Assembly: GCA_013215605.1 (NCBI GenBank)
Contig: JABSQW010000066.1
Location: 1-40,082, forward strand
From: Myxococcales bacterium
GTDB taxonomy: Bacteria; Myxococcota_A; UBA9160; SMWR01
Length of the DNA: 40,082 bases
Reading direction: 5' to 3'
Below are positions 1-11,534 of the stretch, one piece after another (the stretch's first letter is position 1; the number at the start of each line of letters is the position of its first letter). The notes beneath the pieces were generated by a model. That model made no database searches. It was not told the origin of the DNA and was given only the letters and a program-made list of their open reading frames with translations. A program made the translations under genes and the position numbers.

Positions 1-1966
<1,966 letters not shown>

Positions 1967-2195
1967 GTCGACTGGCCTCCAATCGAGGATGGGTTGGAAT
2001 GGGAGGTCGGGGACGGGAGGAAGGTAATCGACGGCGGCCGGGCGAACAACGGCCGGCGCGCGGTCGCGAACGGCGCGATCACTCCGACGGGATCGGAGAC
2101 GGAGTCGAAGACCGGAAGCTGCGCGCACGGGGGAAGGATCGCGCAGCGGGGGGGGCAGGAATGGGGGCTTTGGAGTCGACCGTTAGCGCTGCTCT

Positions 2196-4031
2196 CTACT
2201 CAACCGTTACGCTCTTCGCCAGATTCCTCGGCTGATCCACGTCGGTTCCCTTCAGACACGCGACGTGGTAGGCGAGTAGCTGGAGGGGGATCACGGCGAG
2301 GATCGACGTCAGGTAGGGGCCGAGGTCCGGGATGCGGATCACTTCGTTGGCCTTCTCGGCGATGGCGTCGTCGCCATGGGTGGCGAGGGCGATCACCTTG
2401 CCTTCGCGGGATCGCACCTGCTCGAGGTTCGACACGACCTTCTCGTAGACCTCGCTCTTGTTCGCGATGACCACGACGGGCATGTTCTCGTCGATGAGAG
2501 CGATGGGGCCGTGTTTCATTTCGCCCGCCGCGTAGCCCTCCGCGTGGATATAGGAGATCTCTTTGAGTTTGAGCGCTCCCTCCATCGCGATCGGGTACAT
2601 GATGCCGCGGCCGAGGAAGAGAAAATCGCTCGCGTGGAAGTACTTCTGCGCGATGCCGTGTACCTGTTCGTCGAGCTGGATGGTCTGCTCGACGAGACGC
2701 GGCAGGCGCATCAGCTCGGAGAGCCGAACGCGCATCTCGTCGCGGTCGACGCGGCCGCGAACGAACCCAATCTTCAACGCCATGAGGTAGAGAGCGACGA
2801 TCTGCGTGGTGAACGCCTTCGTCGACGCGACGCCGATCTCGGGACCCGCGTGCGTGTAGAGGACGTCGTCGCTCTCACGGGCGATGGTCGCCTCGCGGAC
2901 GTTGCAGATCGCAATGACGCGCGAAGAGTTTTCCTTGGCCTCGCGTAGAGCGGCCAGGGTGTCCGCCGTCTCGCCCGATTGCGACACGGGGATCATCAGG
3001 CAGTGCTCGTTGAGAATGGGCTTGCGGTAGCGAAACTCGCTCGCCAGATCGACCTCGGCGGGGATGCCGGCGATCTGTTCGAACAGGTACTTGCCCACCA
3101 TGCACGCGTAGCTGGCGGTGCCGCAGGCCACGAGGTAGATGCGCTGAATCTGATCCAGCGCCTCGGGCGACAAGTCGATCCCGTTCAGATCGATGTCGGC
3201 CTCCTCTTCGAGGACGCGCGTACCGATCGTGTCCATGATCGCGCGTGGCTGCTCGAAGATCTCCTTCTGCATGAAGCGGTCGTAGCCGCCCTTCTCCGCC
3301 GAGACCGGATCCCACTGAATGGGCTTCGGCTCGCGCTCGACGGGACGAGCGTTCTCGTCGACGATGGTAACGCCGTCTTCGGTGAGCACGGCGAAGTCGC
3401 CATCCTCGAGAAAGACCATACGGCGTGTGTACGGAAGGATGGCGGGAATGTCGCTCGCCATGAACATCTGCTTCTCGCCGATTCCAAGGATGATCGGGCT
3501 GCCGCCGTTCTTTGCCACCACCATGTGGTCGGGCGATTCGCGGCAGAGCGCGCCGAAGGCGTAGGAACCGTCTAGCCGCGCAGTGGCGCTGCGCGCGGCA
3601 GTGAGCAGGTCCTGTCCGCTCTGCACGTAGCCATCGATCAAGTGCGCGATCAGCTCGGTGTCGGTCTCGGACTCGATCGTGCGGCCGCTCTCCTCCAGCT
3701 CGTGACGGATCTCACGATAGTTTTCGATGATGCCGTTGTGCACGATCACGACGGAACCCGCGCGGTGCGGGTGGGCGTTCACCTTCGACGGTTTGCCGTG
3801 CGTGGCCCAGCGCGTGTGGCCAATGCCTACGTGGCCCGCGATGGGGCGATCGCGCAGGACGCTCTCGAGGTTGACGAGCTTGCCGAGAGCCCGACGCACG
3901 ACGATGTCATCGTCGTCGAGGACTGCCACGCCCGCGGAGTCGTAACCGCGGTACTCCAGGCGGCTCAGGCCGTCGATCAGCACGTCCATGGCCCGGTGCT
4001 CGCGCCCGATGTATCCGACGATTCCGCACAT
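2196..4031 (-). CDS. glmS: Glutamine--fructose-6-phosphate aminotransferase (isomerizing)
   Basis: MCGIVGYIG N-terminal Cys glutaminase, two SIS domains, C-terminal DQPRNLAKSVTVE. Confidence 0.98.
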   Translation of the reverse strand: MCGIVGYIGREHRAMDVLIDGLSRLEYRGYDSAGVAVLDDDDIVVRRALGKLVNLESVLRDRPIAGHVGIGHTRWATHGKPSKVNAHPHRAGSVVIVHNGIIENYREIRHELEESGRTIESETDTELIAHLIDGYVQSGQDLLTAARSATARLDGSYAFGALCRESPDHMVVAKNGGSPIILGIGEKQMFMASDIPAILPYTRRMVFLEDGDFAVLTEDGVTIVDENARPVEREPKPIQWDPVSAEKGGYDRFMQKEIFEQPRAIMDTIGTRVLEEEADIDLNGIDLSPEALDQIQRIYLVACGTASYACMVGKYLFEQIAGIPAEVDLASEFRYRKPILNEHCLMIPVSQSGETADTLAALREAKENSSRVIAICNVREATIARESDDVLYTHAGPEIGVASTKAFTTQIVALYLMALKIGFVRGRVDRDEMRVRLSELMRLPRLVEQTIQLDEQVHGIAQKYFHASDFLFLGRGIMYPIAMEGALKLKEISYIHAEGYAAGEMKHGPIALIDENMPVVVIANKSEVYEKVVSNLEQVRSREGKVIALATHGDDAIAEKANEVIRIPDLGPYLTSILAVIPLQLLAYHVACLKGTDVDQPRNLAKSVTVE

Positions 4032-4055
4032 GCGGATTCCCTCCCTGAGAAAAGG

Positions 4056-5612
4056 CTAGCGCCCGCGATTCGGCGCCCGGCGTGACGCCGAGGTTTTTAC
4101 CGAGCGTTTACCAGATGACTTCGGCGGAGACTTCTTGGTCGTCTTCGACCGACTCGAAGTCTTCGACTTGCGCTTCTTGGCGGGCGTTCGTTTCTTGCGA
4201 GACGGCGCCCGAGAACTCTTCTTCTTCGCCGGGGTCCGCTTCTTCGGAGCCGACCTCTCGTCCGCAGGCGCGGGCTTCGGCGCTCCGCCCTTCGGCGGAC
4301 GGCGAGCCACCCACCCCTCGACGTTGCGCTGGCGGGCCCGTGCCACGGCGAGGGACTGCTCGGGGACGTCGTGCGTCACGGTCGAGCCGGCCGCCACGAA
4401 GCTGTCGGGCTCGAGGGTGACCGGTGCAATCAAATTCGAGTTGCAGCCCACGAAGGCGCGGTCGCCGACGGTGGTTCGGTGCTTCGCGATACCGTCGTAG
4501 TTCACGACGATCGAGCCACAGCCAAAGCTCACCCCTTCGCCGACGTCGGCGTCGCCGACGTAGCTCAGGTGGTCGACCTTGCAGCCATCGCCGAGGTTCG
4601 AGTTCTTCACCTCGACGAAGTTCCCGATACGCACGTTGCGCCCGAGCACGCAATCGGGCCGAAGATGCGCGGACGGACCGATCACCGTGCCGTCGCTCAG
4701 TACGCTCGATTCGATGTGACAGTTCGGCTTGATGTGGACGCCTTCGCCGAGTTTCGACTCGCCCTGAATCACGCAGCCGGGCTCGATCAGCGTGTCGGGC
4801 CCGATCTCCACGGCGGCGTCGATGTAGGTGTTCGCGGGATCGACGAGCGTCACTCCTTCTCGCATGTGGCGCTCGTTGATGCGCTTGCGGACCGCTTCGG
4901 CCGCGATCGCGAGCTCGACGCGCGTATTGACGCCGAGCGCCTCGCTGGCGTCGTCGAGCGTCACGGCCTCTACGCGATGCCCCTCGGCCACTGCCATCTC
5001 GACGATCGTCGTGAGGTAGGTCTCGCCCTGCGCGTTGTCGTTGCCCACGCGCGCGAGCGTGCTCCACAGCAGGTCCCAGCTGACCAGATACACGCCGGTG
5101 TTCCGCTCTTCGATGGTGAGCTCTTCCGGCGTGGCGTCCGTGGCTTCTACGATGCGCGCGACACCGCCGTGCTCGTCGCGCATGACGATACCCGGCACGT
5201 CGATCGGCGCGGTCAACACGACCAGCTCGGCGCGCCGCTTCTCCTTGAAGTCGACCATGCGCAGGAGCGTCTCGGGTCGCAGCAGGGGCGTGTCGCCGTA
5301 GAGAATCAGCACGTCGCCGGAGAAGCCGGACAGGGCTTTGCGGGCCGACAGCACCGCGTGGCCGGTCCCCTTCTGCTCGAGCTGGTCGACGAACGTGGCG
5401 CGGCCGCCGAATTCTTCGCGCACCTCGCCAGCGCCGGGGCCCACCACGACAACCAGCCGATCCGGGTCGAGAGCCTCGGCGGCGGCGAGCGGGTAGGAGA
5501 GCATGGGGCGGCCGGCAATCTGGTGAAGGACCTTGGCGGTCTTGGATCTCATTCGAGTGCCTTGGCCGGCAGCGAGGACGAGGACAGCGATCTGAACGGA
5601 GTGGACAGCCAT
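4056..5612 (-). CDS. glmU: Bifunctional UDP-GlcNAc pyrophosphorylase / glucosamine-1-phosphate N-acetyltransferase with an extra Lys/Arg-rich C-terminal tail
   Basis: VLAAGQGTRMRSKTAKVLH, YGDTPLL, left-handed beta-helix hexapeptide repeats, VNYDGIAKHRTTVGDRAFVG. About 75-residue basic tail after VEGWVARRP. Confidence 0.97.
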   Translation of the reverse strand: MAVHSVQIAVLVLAAGQGTRMRSKTAKVLHQIAGRPMLSYPLAAAEALDPDRLVVVVGPGAGEVREEFGGRATFVDQLEQKGTGHAVLSARKALSGFSGDVLILYGDTPLLRPETLLRMVDFKEKRRAELVVLTAPIDVPGIVMRDEHGGVARIVEATDATPEELTIEERNTGVYLVSWDLLWSTLARVGNDNAQGETYLTTIVEMAVAEGHRVEAVTLDDASEALGVNTRVELAIAAEAVRKRINERHMREGVTLVDPANTYIDAAVEIGPDTLIEPGCVIQGESKLGEGVHIKPNCHIESSVLSDGTVIGPSAHLRPDCVLGRNVRIGNFVEVKNSNLGDGCKVDHLSYVGDADVGEGVSFGCGSIVVNYDGIAKHRTTVGDRAFVGCNSNLIAPVTLEPDSFVAAGSTVTHDVPEQSLAVARARQRNVEGWVARRPPKGGAPKPAPADERSAPKKRTPAKKKSSRAPSRKKRTPAKKRKSKTSSRSKTTKKSPPKSSGKRSVKTSASRRAPNRGR

Positions 5613-5766
5613 GGCGTTCTCCTAATCGGTCGGACGTCTATGATCTTTTACCCGCGGGTGGCGGTCGAGGGCGGTTTCTCGCCGCAGGCCAGGTAAAGCA
5701 CACAAGCGCCCCCGCGGGGCAACTCATTGCGTTGGCCTCCCGTTTCCCTAATTTCGATCGTCCCAC

Positions 5767-7449
5767 GTGAACATCTTCGGCAACACGCACGGCCTCAAGG
5801 CCAATCAGGTCCGTCGCCTCGAGCGCCTCTCGCGTCGCCACATCCCGGCCGATCGGTTCATCACCCAGGAGTTTGCCCGCCATCTGACCGAGCTCAGCCA
5901 CGAGCTCGGTCGCCAGGTGGGCGTGCTGATGGATCGCCGCGGAGGCGTCACCCACGTGATAGTAGGCGACGCGCGGTCGATCGAGCTGCCCGACTGGGGG
6001 CGCATCCGCGCCGGTCGCGGGCGGCTTCGCGGTTTCCGCTGCATCCATACGCACCTCGGCGACGAGCCCCTCAATCGCGACGACCTCACCGACCTGGCCG
6101 TCCTCCGCCTGGACGCGATGATCGCCATCGCGACGGATTCGGACGGGCTGCCCGGTCTCGTGTACTCGGCGGCCCTGCGCGCCGCGGCCGTTGGCACCGA
6201 TCCCGTCGAGATCCTCGACCCGTTGCCGCCCACTCAGCTCGACTTCGGCTTCCGCGCCTGGATCCGCGATCGCGAGGAGGACCTCGCCCGCGAGGACACT
6301 ACCCGAGACGTCGTCGACGGCGAGCGGGCGATCCTCGTGTCGGTCACGGCGGGGCGAAAGCCGGACGACGTCGATGCCCAGATCGACGAGCTCAAGGAGC
6401 TCGCCTACTCGGCGGGCGTGAGCGTCGTGGACATCGTCAAGCAGCGGCGTCCGCGCGCCGACCCCAAGTACCTGCTTGGCAGCGGTCGCCTGCAGGACCT
6501 CGTCATCCGGGCTTTTCAGACGGACGTCGACCTCGTCATCTTCGACCAGAACCTGACCCCCGCGCAGGCGCGCAATCTGTCCGACAAGTTCGAGCTGCGG
6601 GTCATCGACCGCACTCAGCTGATCCTCGACATCTTCGCTCAACACGCGCGGACACGGGACGGCAAGCTGCAAGTGGAGCTCGCTCAGCTCAAGTACATGC
6701 TGCCGAGGCTCGCGCAGCGTGCCGACCGATCGCTGTCGCGTCTCGCCGGCGGCATCGGCGGGCGCGGCCCCGGTGAGACGAAGCTCGAGGTCGACCGCCG
6801 ACGCGTGCGCGACCGCGTCTCGCGACTCGAGAAAGAGCTCAAGGCACTGCGCGGTCAGCGCAGCGAGCGCCGGCGCCGGCGCACCCGGCGCGAGCTCCCG
6901 GTGCTCTCGATCGTCGGGTACACGAACGCCGGGAAGAGCACGCTCCTGCGAGCGCTCACGAAGAGCGACGTCCATATCGCGGACAAGATGTTCGCGACCC
7001 TCGACCCCACGACGCGACGGCTGCGTTTCCCGCGCGATCGCGAGGTGATCATCACCGACACCGTCGGATTCATTCGCGACCTGCCCACGGACCTCATCGA
7101 CGCGTTCCGCGCCACCCTCGAAGAGCTCTCGGACGCCGACCTGCTGCTCCACGTCGTCGACGTTGCCTCGCCTGACGTCGAGCGTCGGATCACCGCGGTG
7201 CGACAGATCCTTGCCGACATCGGGCTCGCCGATACGCCGGAGCTCCTGGTGTTCAACCAGGCCGACCGGCTATCCGGGGGGTTCGCGGGCGGGATCGGCT
7301 CGTCGCTCGCGCAGCGCTACGGTGGAGTCGCGATTTCGGCGTTGAAACGCGCGGGGCTTCGTGATCTCCTCGTGCACGCCGAGGACGTCTTGTGGTGCGA
7401 GGAATCATCGGATCGGCGCGACGTTCGGTTGGTGGCAGAGGGGGGGTAG
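5767..7449 (+). CDS. hflX: GTPase HflX (extended N-terminal region)
   Basis: GGIGGRGPGETKLEVDRRR, SIVGYTNAGKSTLLRALT, ATLDPTTR, DTVGFIRDLP, FNQAD; GTG start. Confidence 0.96.
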   Translation: MNIFGNTHGLKANQVRRLERLSRRHIPADRFITQEFARHLTELSHELGRQVGVLMDRRGGVTHVIVGDARSIELPDWGRIRAGRGRLRGFRCIHTHLGDEPLNRDDLTDLAVLRLDAMIAIATDSDGLPGLVYSAALRAAAVGTDPVEILDPLPPTQLDFGFRAWIRDREEDLAREDTTRDVVDGERAILVSVTAGRKPDDVDAQIDELKELAYSAGVSVVDIVKQRRPRADPKYLLGSGRLQDLVIRAFQTDVDLVIFDQNLTPAQARNLSDKFELRVIDRTQLILDIFAQHARTRDGKLQVELAQLKYMLPRLAQRADRSLSRLAGGIGGRGPGETKLEVDRRRVRDRVSRLEKELKALRGQRSERRRRRTRRELPVLSIVGYTNAGKSTLLRALTKSDVHIADKMFATLDPTTRRLRFPRDREVIITDTVGFIRDLPTDLIDAFRATLEELSDADLLLHVVDVASPDVERRITAVRQILADIGLADTPELLVFNQADRLSGGFAGGIGSSLAQRYGGVAISALKRAGLRDLLVHAEDVLWCEESSDRRDVRLVAEGG

Positions 7450-7453
7450 AGCC

Positions 7454-8455
7454 GTGCGAACCAAGATCAGCGGAACCGGGATGTCCGTTCCCGATCGGGT
7501 GGTGACCAACCACGATCTCGCCGCCCGGATGGAGACGTCCGACGAGTGGATCCAGCAGCGCACCGGAATCAAGGAGCGGCGCTACATCGATCCCGGTACG
7601 CTGCCCTCGGACCTCGCGCTCGAGGCGTGCCAGCGCGCGCTCGAATCCGCGGGTCTCGAGGTCGGCGACGTCGAATGCATCGTGCTCGCCACCCTGTCGT
7701 CTCAGGCCGACTTTCCGGGCACGTCGTTCTTCCTGCAGGACCAGCTCGGCGCGGGTGAGATCCCCTGCTTCGACCTGCGCGCGCAGTGCAGCGGCTTCGT
7801 GTACTCGCTGTCCGTGGCCGACGCCTTCGTACGTTCCGGCACCTACCGCCGCGTGCTCGTCGTGGGCTGCGAGGTCCACTCCACTGGACTCGACATCAGC
7901 ACGCGGGGGCGCGACGTCTCGGTGATCTTCGGCGATGGCGCCGGCGCGATGCTCGTGGAGGCCAACGACGACCCCGACGACCCGGGAGAGATCCTGTCGG
8001 TGCGGCTGCACGCCGAGGGAAAGCACGCGAAGCGCCTGTGGGTCGAAGCGCCCGGATCGGGCCTCAGTCCCGCGCGGTTCACCCAGGAGATGTTCGACGC
8101 GGGTCTCCACTTTCCCCACATGGAGGGCCGCTTCGTCTTCAAGCACGCGGTCACCCGGATGCCCGAGGTGCTCCGCGAGACCCTCGACATCGCGAAGGTC
8201 CAACTCGAGGAGATCGACCTGTTCCTGTTCCACCAGGCCAACCTTCGTATCAACGAGTACGTTGCCGGTCAGCTCGAGATCCCGTCCGAAAAGTGCTTCA
8301 ACAACATCCAGCGCTATGGCAACTGCTCGGCGGCGTCGATTCCGATGCTCCTCGACGAGTGCGTGCGGAGTGGCCGCTTGCAGCGCGGGCAGCTCGTATC
8401 GATGACGAGCTTCGGATCCGGCTTCTCGTGGACGAGTGCGGTGGCGCGCTACTAG
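7454..8455 (+). CDS. fabH: 3-oxoacyl-ACP synthase III (FabH-like ketoacyl synthase)
   Basis: VRTKISGTGMSVPDRVVTNHDLA..TSDEWIQQRTGIKERRY; Cys in RAQCSGFVYSL, His in FHQANLRI, Asn in YGNCSAASIP. GTG start just after the hflX stop. Confidence 0.93.
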   Translation: MRTKISGTGMSVPDRVVTNHDLAARMETSDEWIQQRTGIKERRYIDPGTLPSDLALEACQRALESAGLEVGDVECIVLATLSSQADFPGTSFFLQDQLGAGEIPCFDLRAQCSGFVYSLSVADAFVRSGTYRRVLVVGCEVHSTGLDISTRGRDVSVIFGDGAGAMLVEANDDPDDPGEILSVRLHAEGKHAKRLWVEAPGSGLSPARFTQEMFDAGLHFPHMEGRFVFKHAVTRMPEVLRETLDIAKVQLEEIDLFLFHQANLRINEYVAGQLEIPSEKCFNNIQRYGNCSAASIPMLLDECVRSGRLQRGQLVSMTSFGSGFSWTSAVARY

Positions 8456-8606
8456 GAGCGTCCGGCTTCCTCCCGATCCATGACGCAGCGCCGATCCATG
8501 ACGCGGCAGTGAGGTCTCCCGGGTCCCCTCCCGGCTGCGCAGAACGCGCCCAACTACCCAGTTATTCAAGGTCTTTTGGGCTCTGCTCGAAGCCGTTCCC
8601 GGCGTC

Positions 8607-8634
8607 TTGACGCAATAACGCACTGTGTTATATT
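8607..8634 (+). promoter_or_regulatory. Predicted sigma70-type promoter (TTGACG-N16-TATATT) overlapped by palindrome ATAACGCA-C-TGTGTTAT
   Basis: Direct reading; -35 at 8607-8612, -10 at 8629-8634; palindrome 8615-8631 with one mismatch pair. Confidence 0.6.
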
Positions 8635-8913
8635 CCCGCGCGTTCGAATCGGAACCCCCTGAAACAGTGACTCTCGCAGTGGCTGTTGCTGTACCGGTGA
8701 CCTGTTGAGGACCGGCAGCGGAGTAGCCTCAGACGGCGACGCGAGGCGGGTTCGCGCAGGGGAATACACAACCCAACCCCCAGGTTCGACCGGTTCGACA
8801 ATCTTGGACTTGACAGCGTCCGACGTGATTGCCCGGAAGCGGCAGCGCATCAGGTCCATCGAACCCTGGCACCCAGACATGTCAGGCGGGGTTGGCTGGA
8901 GAAGGAGAGCAAA

Positions 8914-9345
8914 ATGAGCGAACAGACAGGATTCGTCCAGGAAGGATTCGACCGATTCAATGACGCCTACCGGTCGGTGGACGAAGGTGTGCAGCGCCTG
9001 CAGAAGGAGTTCAAGAGCCGCCGCAAGGACGCGGAAAAGCGTATCGCGGCCCAGCGCAAGAGCATCGAGAAGCAGGTGACCTCGAGCCGCAAGGACCTCG
9101 AGAAGCGGACGCGCAAACAGGTCAACAGCTTGAAGAGGAACGACGCCGTGAAGCGCGCGCTCGCCCTGCGCGATGACGCCAACCAGAAGATCGAGAGTCG
9201 CATGGACGATCTGCTGGGGCTGCTCAACATCGCGTCGCGCAGCGAGCTAAAGCGCCTCGACAAGAAGATCGGCCAGATCAACCGCAAGCTGCGGGGTCTC
9301 GAAAGCCCGCAGCGGTCAAACGGAGCGGCGCCGCCCATCGGCTGA
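8914..9345 (+). CDS. Small coiled-coil, charged protein, phasin-like (function unproven)
   Basis: Heptad-rich MSEQTGFVQEGFDRFNDAYRSVDEGVQRLQKEFKSRRKDAEKRI..RSELKRLDKKIGQINRKLRGLE; SD GGAGAAGGAG before ATG. Confidence 0.75.
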   Translation: MSEQTGFVQEGFDRFNDAYRSVDEGVQRLQKEFKSRRKDAEKRIAAQRKSIEKQVTSSRKDLEKRTRKQVNSLKRNDAVKRALALRDDANQKIESRMDDLLGLLNIASRSELKRLDKKIGQINRKLRGLESPQRSNGAAPPIG

Positions 9346-9367
9346 TCCACCATTCGAGAGATTCGAG

Positions 9368-9396
9368 GAGGCCCGGTAGGATTCCTGCCGGGCCTC
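9368..9396 (+). terminator. Strong hairpin terminator after the phasin-like gene
   Basis: GAGGCCCGGTAGG-ATT-CCTGCCGGGCCTC, 13-bp stem (one G-U), followed by TT. Confidence 0.75.
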
Positions 9397-9429
9397 TTGG
9401 CGTTCCGGCGCCGTCAACGGGAGACGATC

Positions 9430-10596
9430 GTGGCCGAATACGACAGTGTGGACTTTCTGCAGCTCGACGAACTCTTGTCCGATGAGGAGAAGCTCGCCCG
9501 GAATACGGTACGGGAGTTCGTCTCCCGCGAGTTCCTCCCGGTGGTGCAGGAGCACATCCGCCGGGACGGCTCCTTTCCGATGGAGCTCGTACCCACGATG
9601 GCCGAGCTCGGCCTCTTCGGCGCGAATCTGCACGGCTACGGCTGCGCGGGCATGAACAACATCGCGTACGGGCTCGTCATGCAGGAGCTCGAACGCGGCG
9701 ACTCGGGTCTGCGTTCGTTCGCGTCGGTACAGGGCGGGCTCGTCATGTACCCGATCCACGCCTACGGGAGCGATACGCAGAAGGAGCGTTGGCTCCCCGA
9801 GCTCGCGGCCGGTCGGGCCATTGGCTGCTTCGGACTCACGGAGCCCGACTTCGGGAGCCACGCGGGTGGCATGCTCACGAAGGCGGAGCGCAAGGGCGAC
9901 GGCTGGGTACTGAACGGGACGAAGCGCTGGATCACCAACGGCTCACTCGCCGACGTTGCCGTGGTGTGGGCACGCTCCCGCGACGGCATCGGCGGCTTCC
10001 TCGTCGAGCGTGACCGGCCCGGCTTCGAGACCGGCGACATGAAGGGGAAGTTCTCGTTGCGCGGCTCGGTGACATCGGAGCTGTTCCTGAGGGACGTCGA
10101 GCTGCCGGAGGAAAATCGACTGCCGAGCGCGGCGGGCCTGAAGGCGCCGCTCAGCTGCCTCACACAGGCCCGCTACGGCATCGCCTGGGGCGCGCTCGGA
10201 GCCGCGATGGCTTGCTACGACGAGGTCGTGCGGTACACGCGTGACCGCATCGTGCAGGGCGGTCCGCTGGCGGGGAAGCAGCTCACGCAGGAAAAGCTCG
10301 CCGACATGCTCACCGAGATCACCAAGGGCCAGCTGCTCGCCCTACGCGTCGCTCAATTGAAGGACGCCGGCAAACTTCACCACACGATGGTATCGATGGC
10401 GAAGCGCAACAACGTCGACATCGCCCTGCAGATCGCCCGCCAGGCCCGCGACCTCCTCGGCGCGAACGGCATCGTCGACGACTACCAGTCGATGCGCCAC
10501 ATGGTGAACCTCGAGACCGTCCGCACCTACGAGGGTACCCACGACATCCACACCCTCATCCTGGGCGAACACATCACCGGAATGCGTGCCCTGTAA
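9430..10596 (+). CDS. Acyl-CoA dehydrogenase, glutaryl-CoA dehydrogenase-like
   Basis: GRAIGCFGLTEPDFGSHAGGM, NGTKRWITNGSLADVAVVWA, RQARDLLGANGIVDDYQSMRHMVNLETVRTYEGTHDIHTLILGEHITGM. Probable GTG start at 9430. Confidence 0.93.
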   Translation: MAEYDSVDFLQLDELLSDEEKLARNTVREFVSREFLPVVQEHIRRDGSFPMELVPTMAELGLFGANLHGYGCAGMNNIAYGLVMQELERGDSGLRSFASVQGGLVMYPIHAYGSDTQKERWLPELAAGRAIGCFGLTEPDFGSHAGGMLTKAERKGDGWVLNGTKRWITNGSLADVAVVWARSRDGIGGFLVERDRPGFETGDMKGKFSLRGSVTSELFLRDVELPEENRLPSAAGLKAPLSCLTQARYGIAWGALGAAMACYDEVVRYTRDRIVQGGPLAGKQLTQEKLADMLTEITKGQLLALRVAQLKDAGKLHHTMVSMAKRNNVDIALQIARQARDLLGANGIVDDYQSMRHMVNLETVRTYEGTHDIHTLILGEHITGMRAL

Positions 10597-10621
10597 CTTC
10601 GGGGACCCGAGCCACGCTCGA

Positions 10622-11461
10622 CTACGTCGAGTTTCCCCCCCGTCGTCCGCTGCCGCGGGCTATTGCCTCGGACACGAGGCCTCCTGAGGCTTCCAGGATC
10701 TCTGCAGCGCGAGCTTCGTCGACCTCGAGCATCTGGGCGACGATGCGGTTGCCGCGCTCGCGGAGCTTCTTCGACGTTGGGAGAAGGTTGGTCATGAGAT
10801 TTCCGGCCACGTATCCGAGCTTGACCATTACCGTCGTCGACATCAGATGCAGGACCATCTTCTGAGCGAGGCCGCCCTTCATGCGCGTCGAGCCCGCGAT
10901 CACCTCGGCGCCCACCTGCGGGACGATCGAGATCTCGGCGCCCTGCGCGAGGTCGGAATCGGGATCGCACGTGATCGCGATCGTGCGCGCGCCCACCTCG
11001 TGAGCGACTTCGACAGCCGCCAGCGCGAAGGGCGTGCGACCGCTCGCGGAGATCGCCACGACCGCATCGCCGGGGCGCAGACCGGCCTCCCTGAGCTGCC
11101 GCCGCGCGGCCTCCGGATCGTCCTCGGCCTCCTCGACCGCCCGCGACAGCGCCTCCTCCCCGCCCGCAATCACCGCCTGGACGCGGTGGCTGGGAAGACC
11201 AAAGGTCGGCGGGATCTCAGCGGCGTCGAGCGCGCCCATGCGACCGCTCGTACCCGCGCCGACGTTGTACCAGCGTCCCCCACCGGAGAGCGCGCAGACC
11301 AGCACATCGACCGCCTGCGAGATTTCGGGGAGTACGCGCCCGACGGCGTCGACGGCGACCCGATCCTGGGCGTGGATGAGCGCGAGGATCTCCTCCACGC
11401 TTCGGCGGTCGAGATCCCGGGTCTCATCGAGGATGGCCTCGGTCGGTCGCTCGATTCTCAT
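10622..11461 (-). CDS. murQ: N-acetylmuramic acid 6-phosphate etherase
   Basis: MRIERPTEAILDETRDLDRRS.., YNVGAGTSGRMGALDAAEIPPTFG, VVAISASGRTPFALAAVEVA, AGSTRMKGGLAQKMVLHLMSTTVMVKLGYVAGNLM. Confidence 0.95.
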   Translation of the reverse strand: MRIERPTEAILDETRDLDRRSVEEILALIHAQDRVAVDAVGRVLPEISQAVDVLVCALSGGGRWYNVGAGTSGRMGALDAAEIPPTFGLPSHRVQAVIAGGEEALSRAVEEAEDDPEAARRQLREAGLRPGDAVVAISASGRTPFALAAVEVAHEVGARTIAITCDPDSDLAQGAEISIVPQVGAEVIAGSTRMKGGLAQKMVLHLMSTTVMVKLGYVAGNLMTNLLPTSKKLRERGNRIVAQMLEVDEARAAEILEASGGLVSEAIARGSGRRGGNST

Positions 11462-11534
11462 CCTGGATCGTTTCGGCGGATTTCGCCGGGGGATGAACCT
11501 CTCTGCTCTACTACCCTTAGGAGTTGGAGCCTCG

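Noticed and set aside
2171-2200. GGAGTCGACCGTTAGCGCT resembling GGAGTCGACCGCTGGCGCT at 34400-34418
   Set aside because: GTCGAC-rich strings are expected at this GC content; no inverted repeat or element boundaries at the first site.
4371-5696. 441-aa plus-strand ORF antisense to glmU (and similar long shadow ORFs at 5638-7152, 7253-8623, 14612-16279, 22053-23660, 32817-34391, 38316-39716)
   Set aside because: Each is the exact antisense of a clearly homologous gene, with Arg/His/Val/Asp-rich composition typical of high-GC shadow frames and no recognisable domain.
5640-5760. ACCCGCGGGT palindrome in the glmU-hflX divergent region
   Set aside because: Short, GC-only palindromes are expected by chance here; a weak TTGCGT-N16-TAATTT promoter for hflX is sufficient explanation.
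8473-8508. Tandem 18-nt near-duplication CCGATCCATGACGC(AGCG/GGCA)
   Set aside because: Only two units just after the fabH stop; likely slippage, insufficient to call a functional repeat or CRISPR.
8800-8850. TTGACA-like element (cttgacagcgtccgacgtgatt) upstream of the phasin-like gene
   Set aside because: No acceptable -10 at proper spacing; the TTGACG/TATATT pair further upstream is better.
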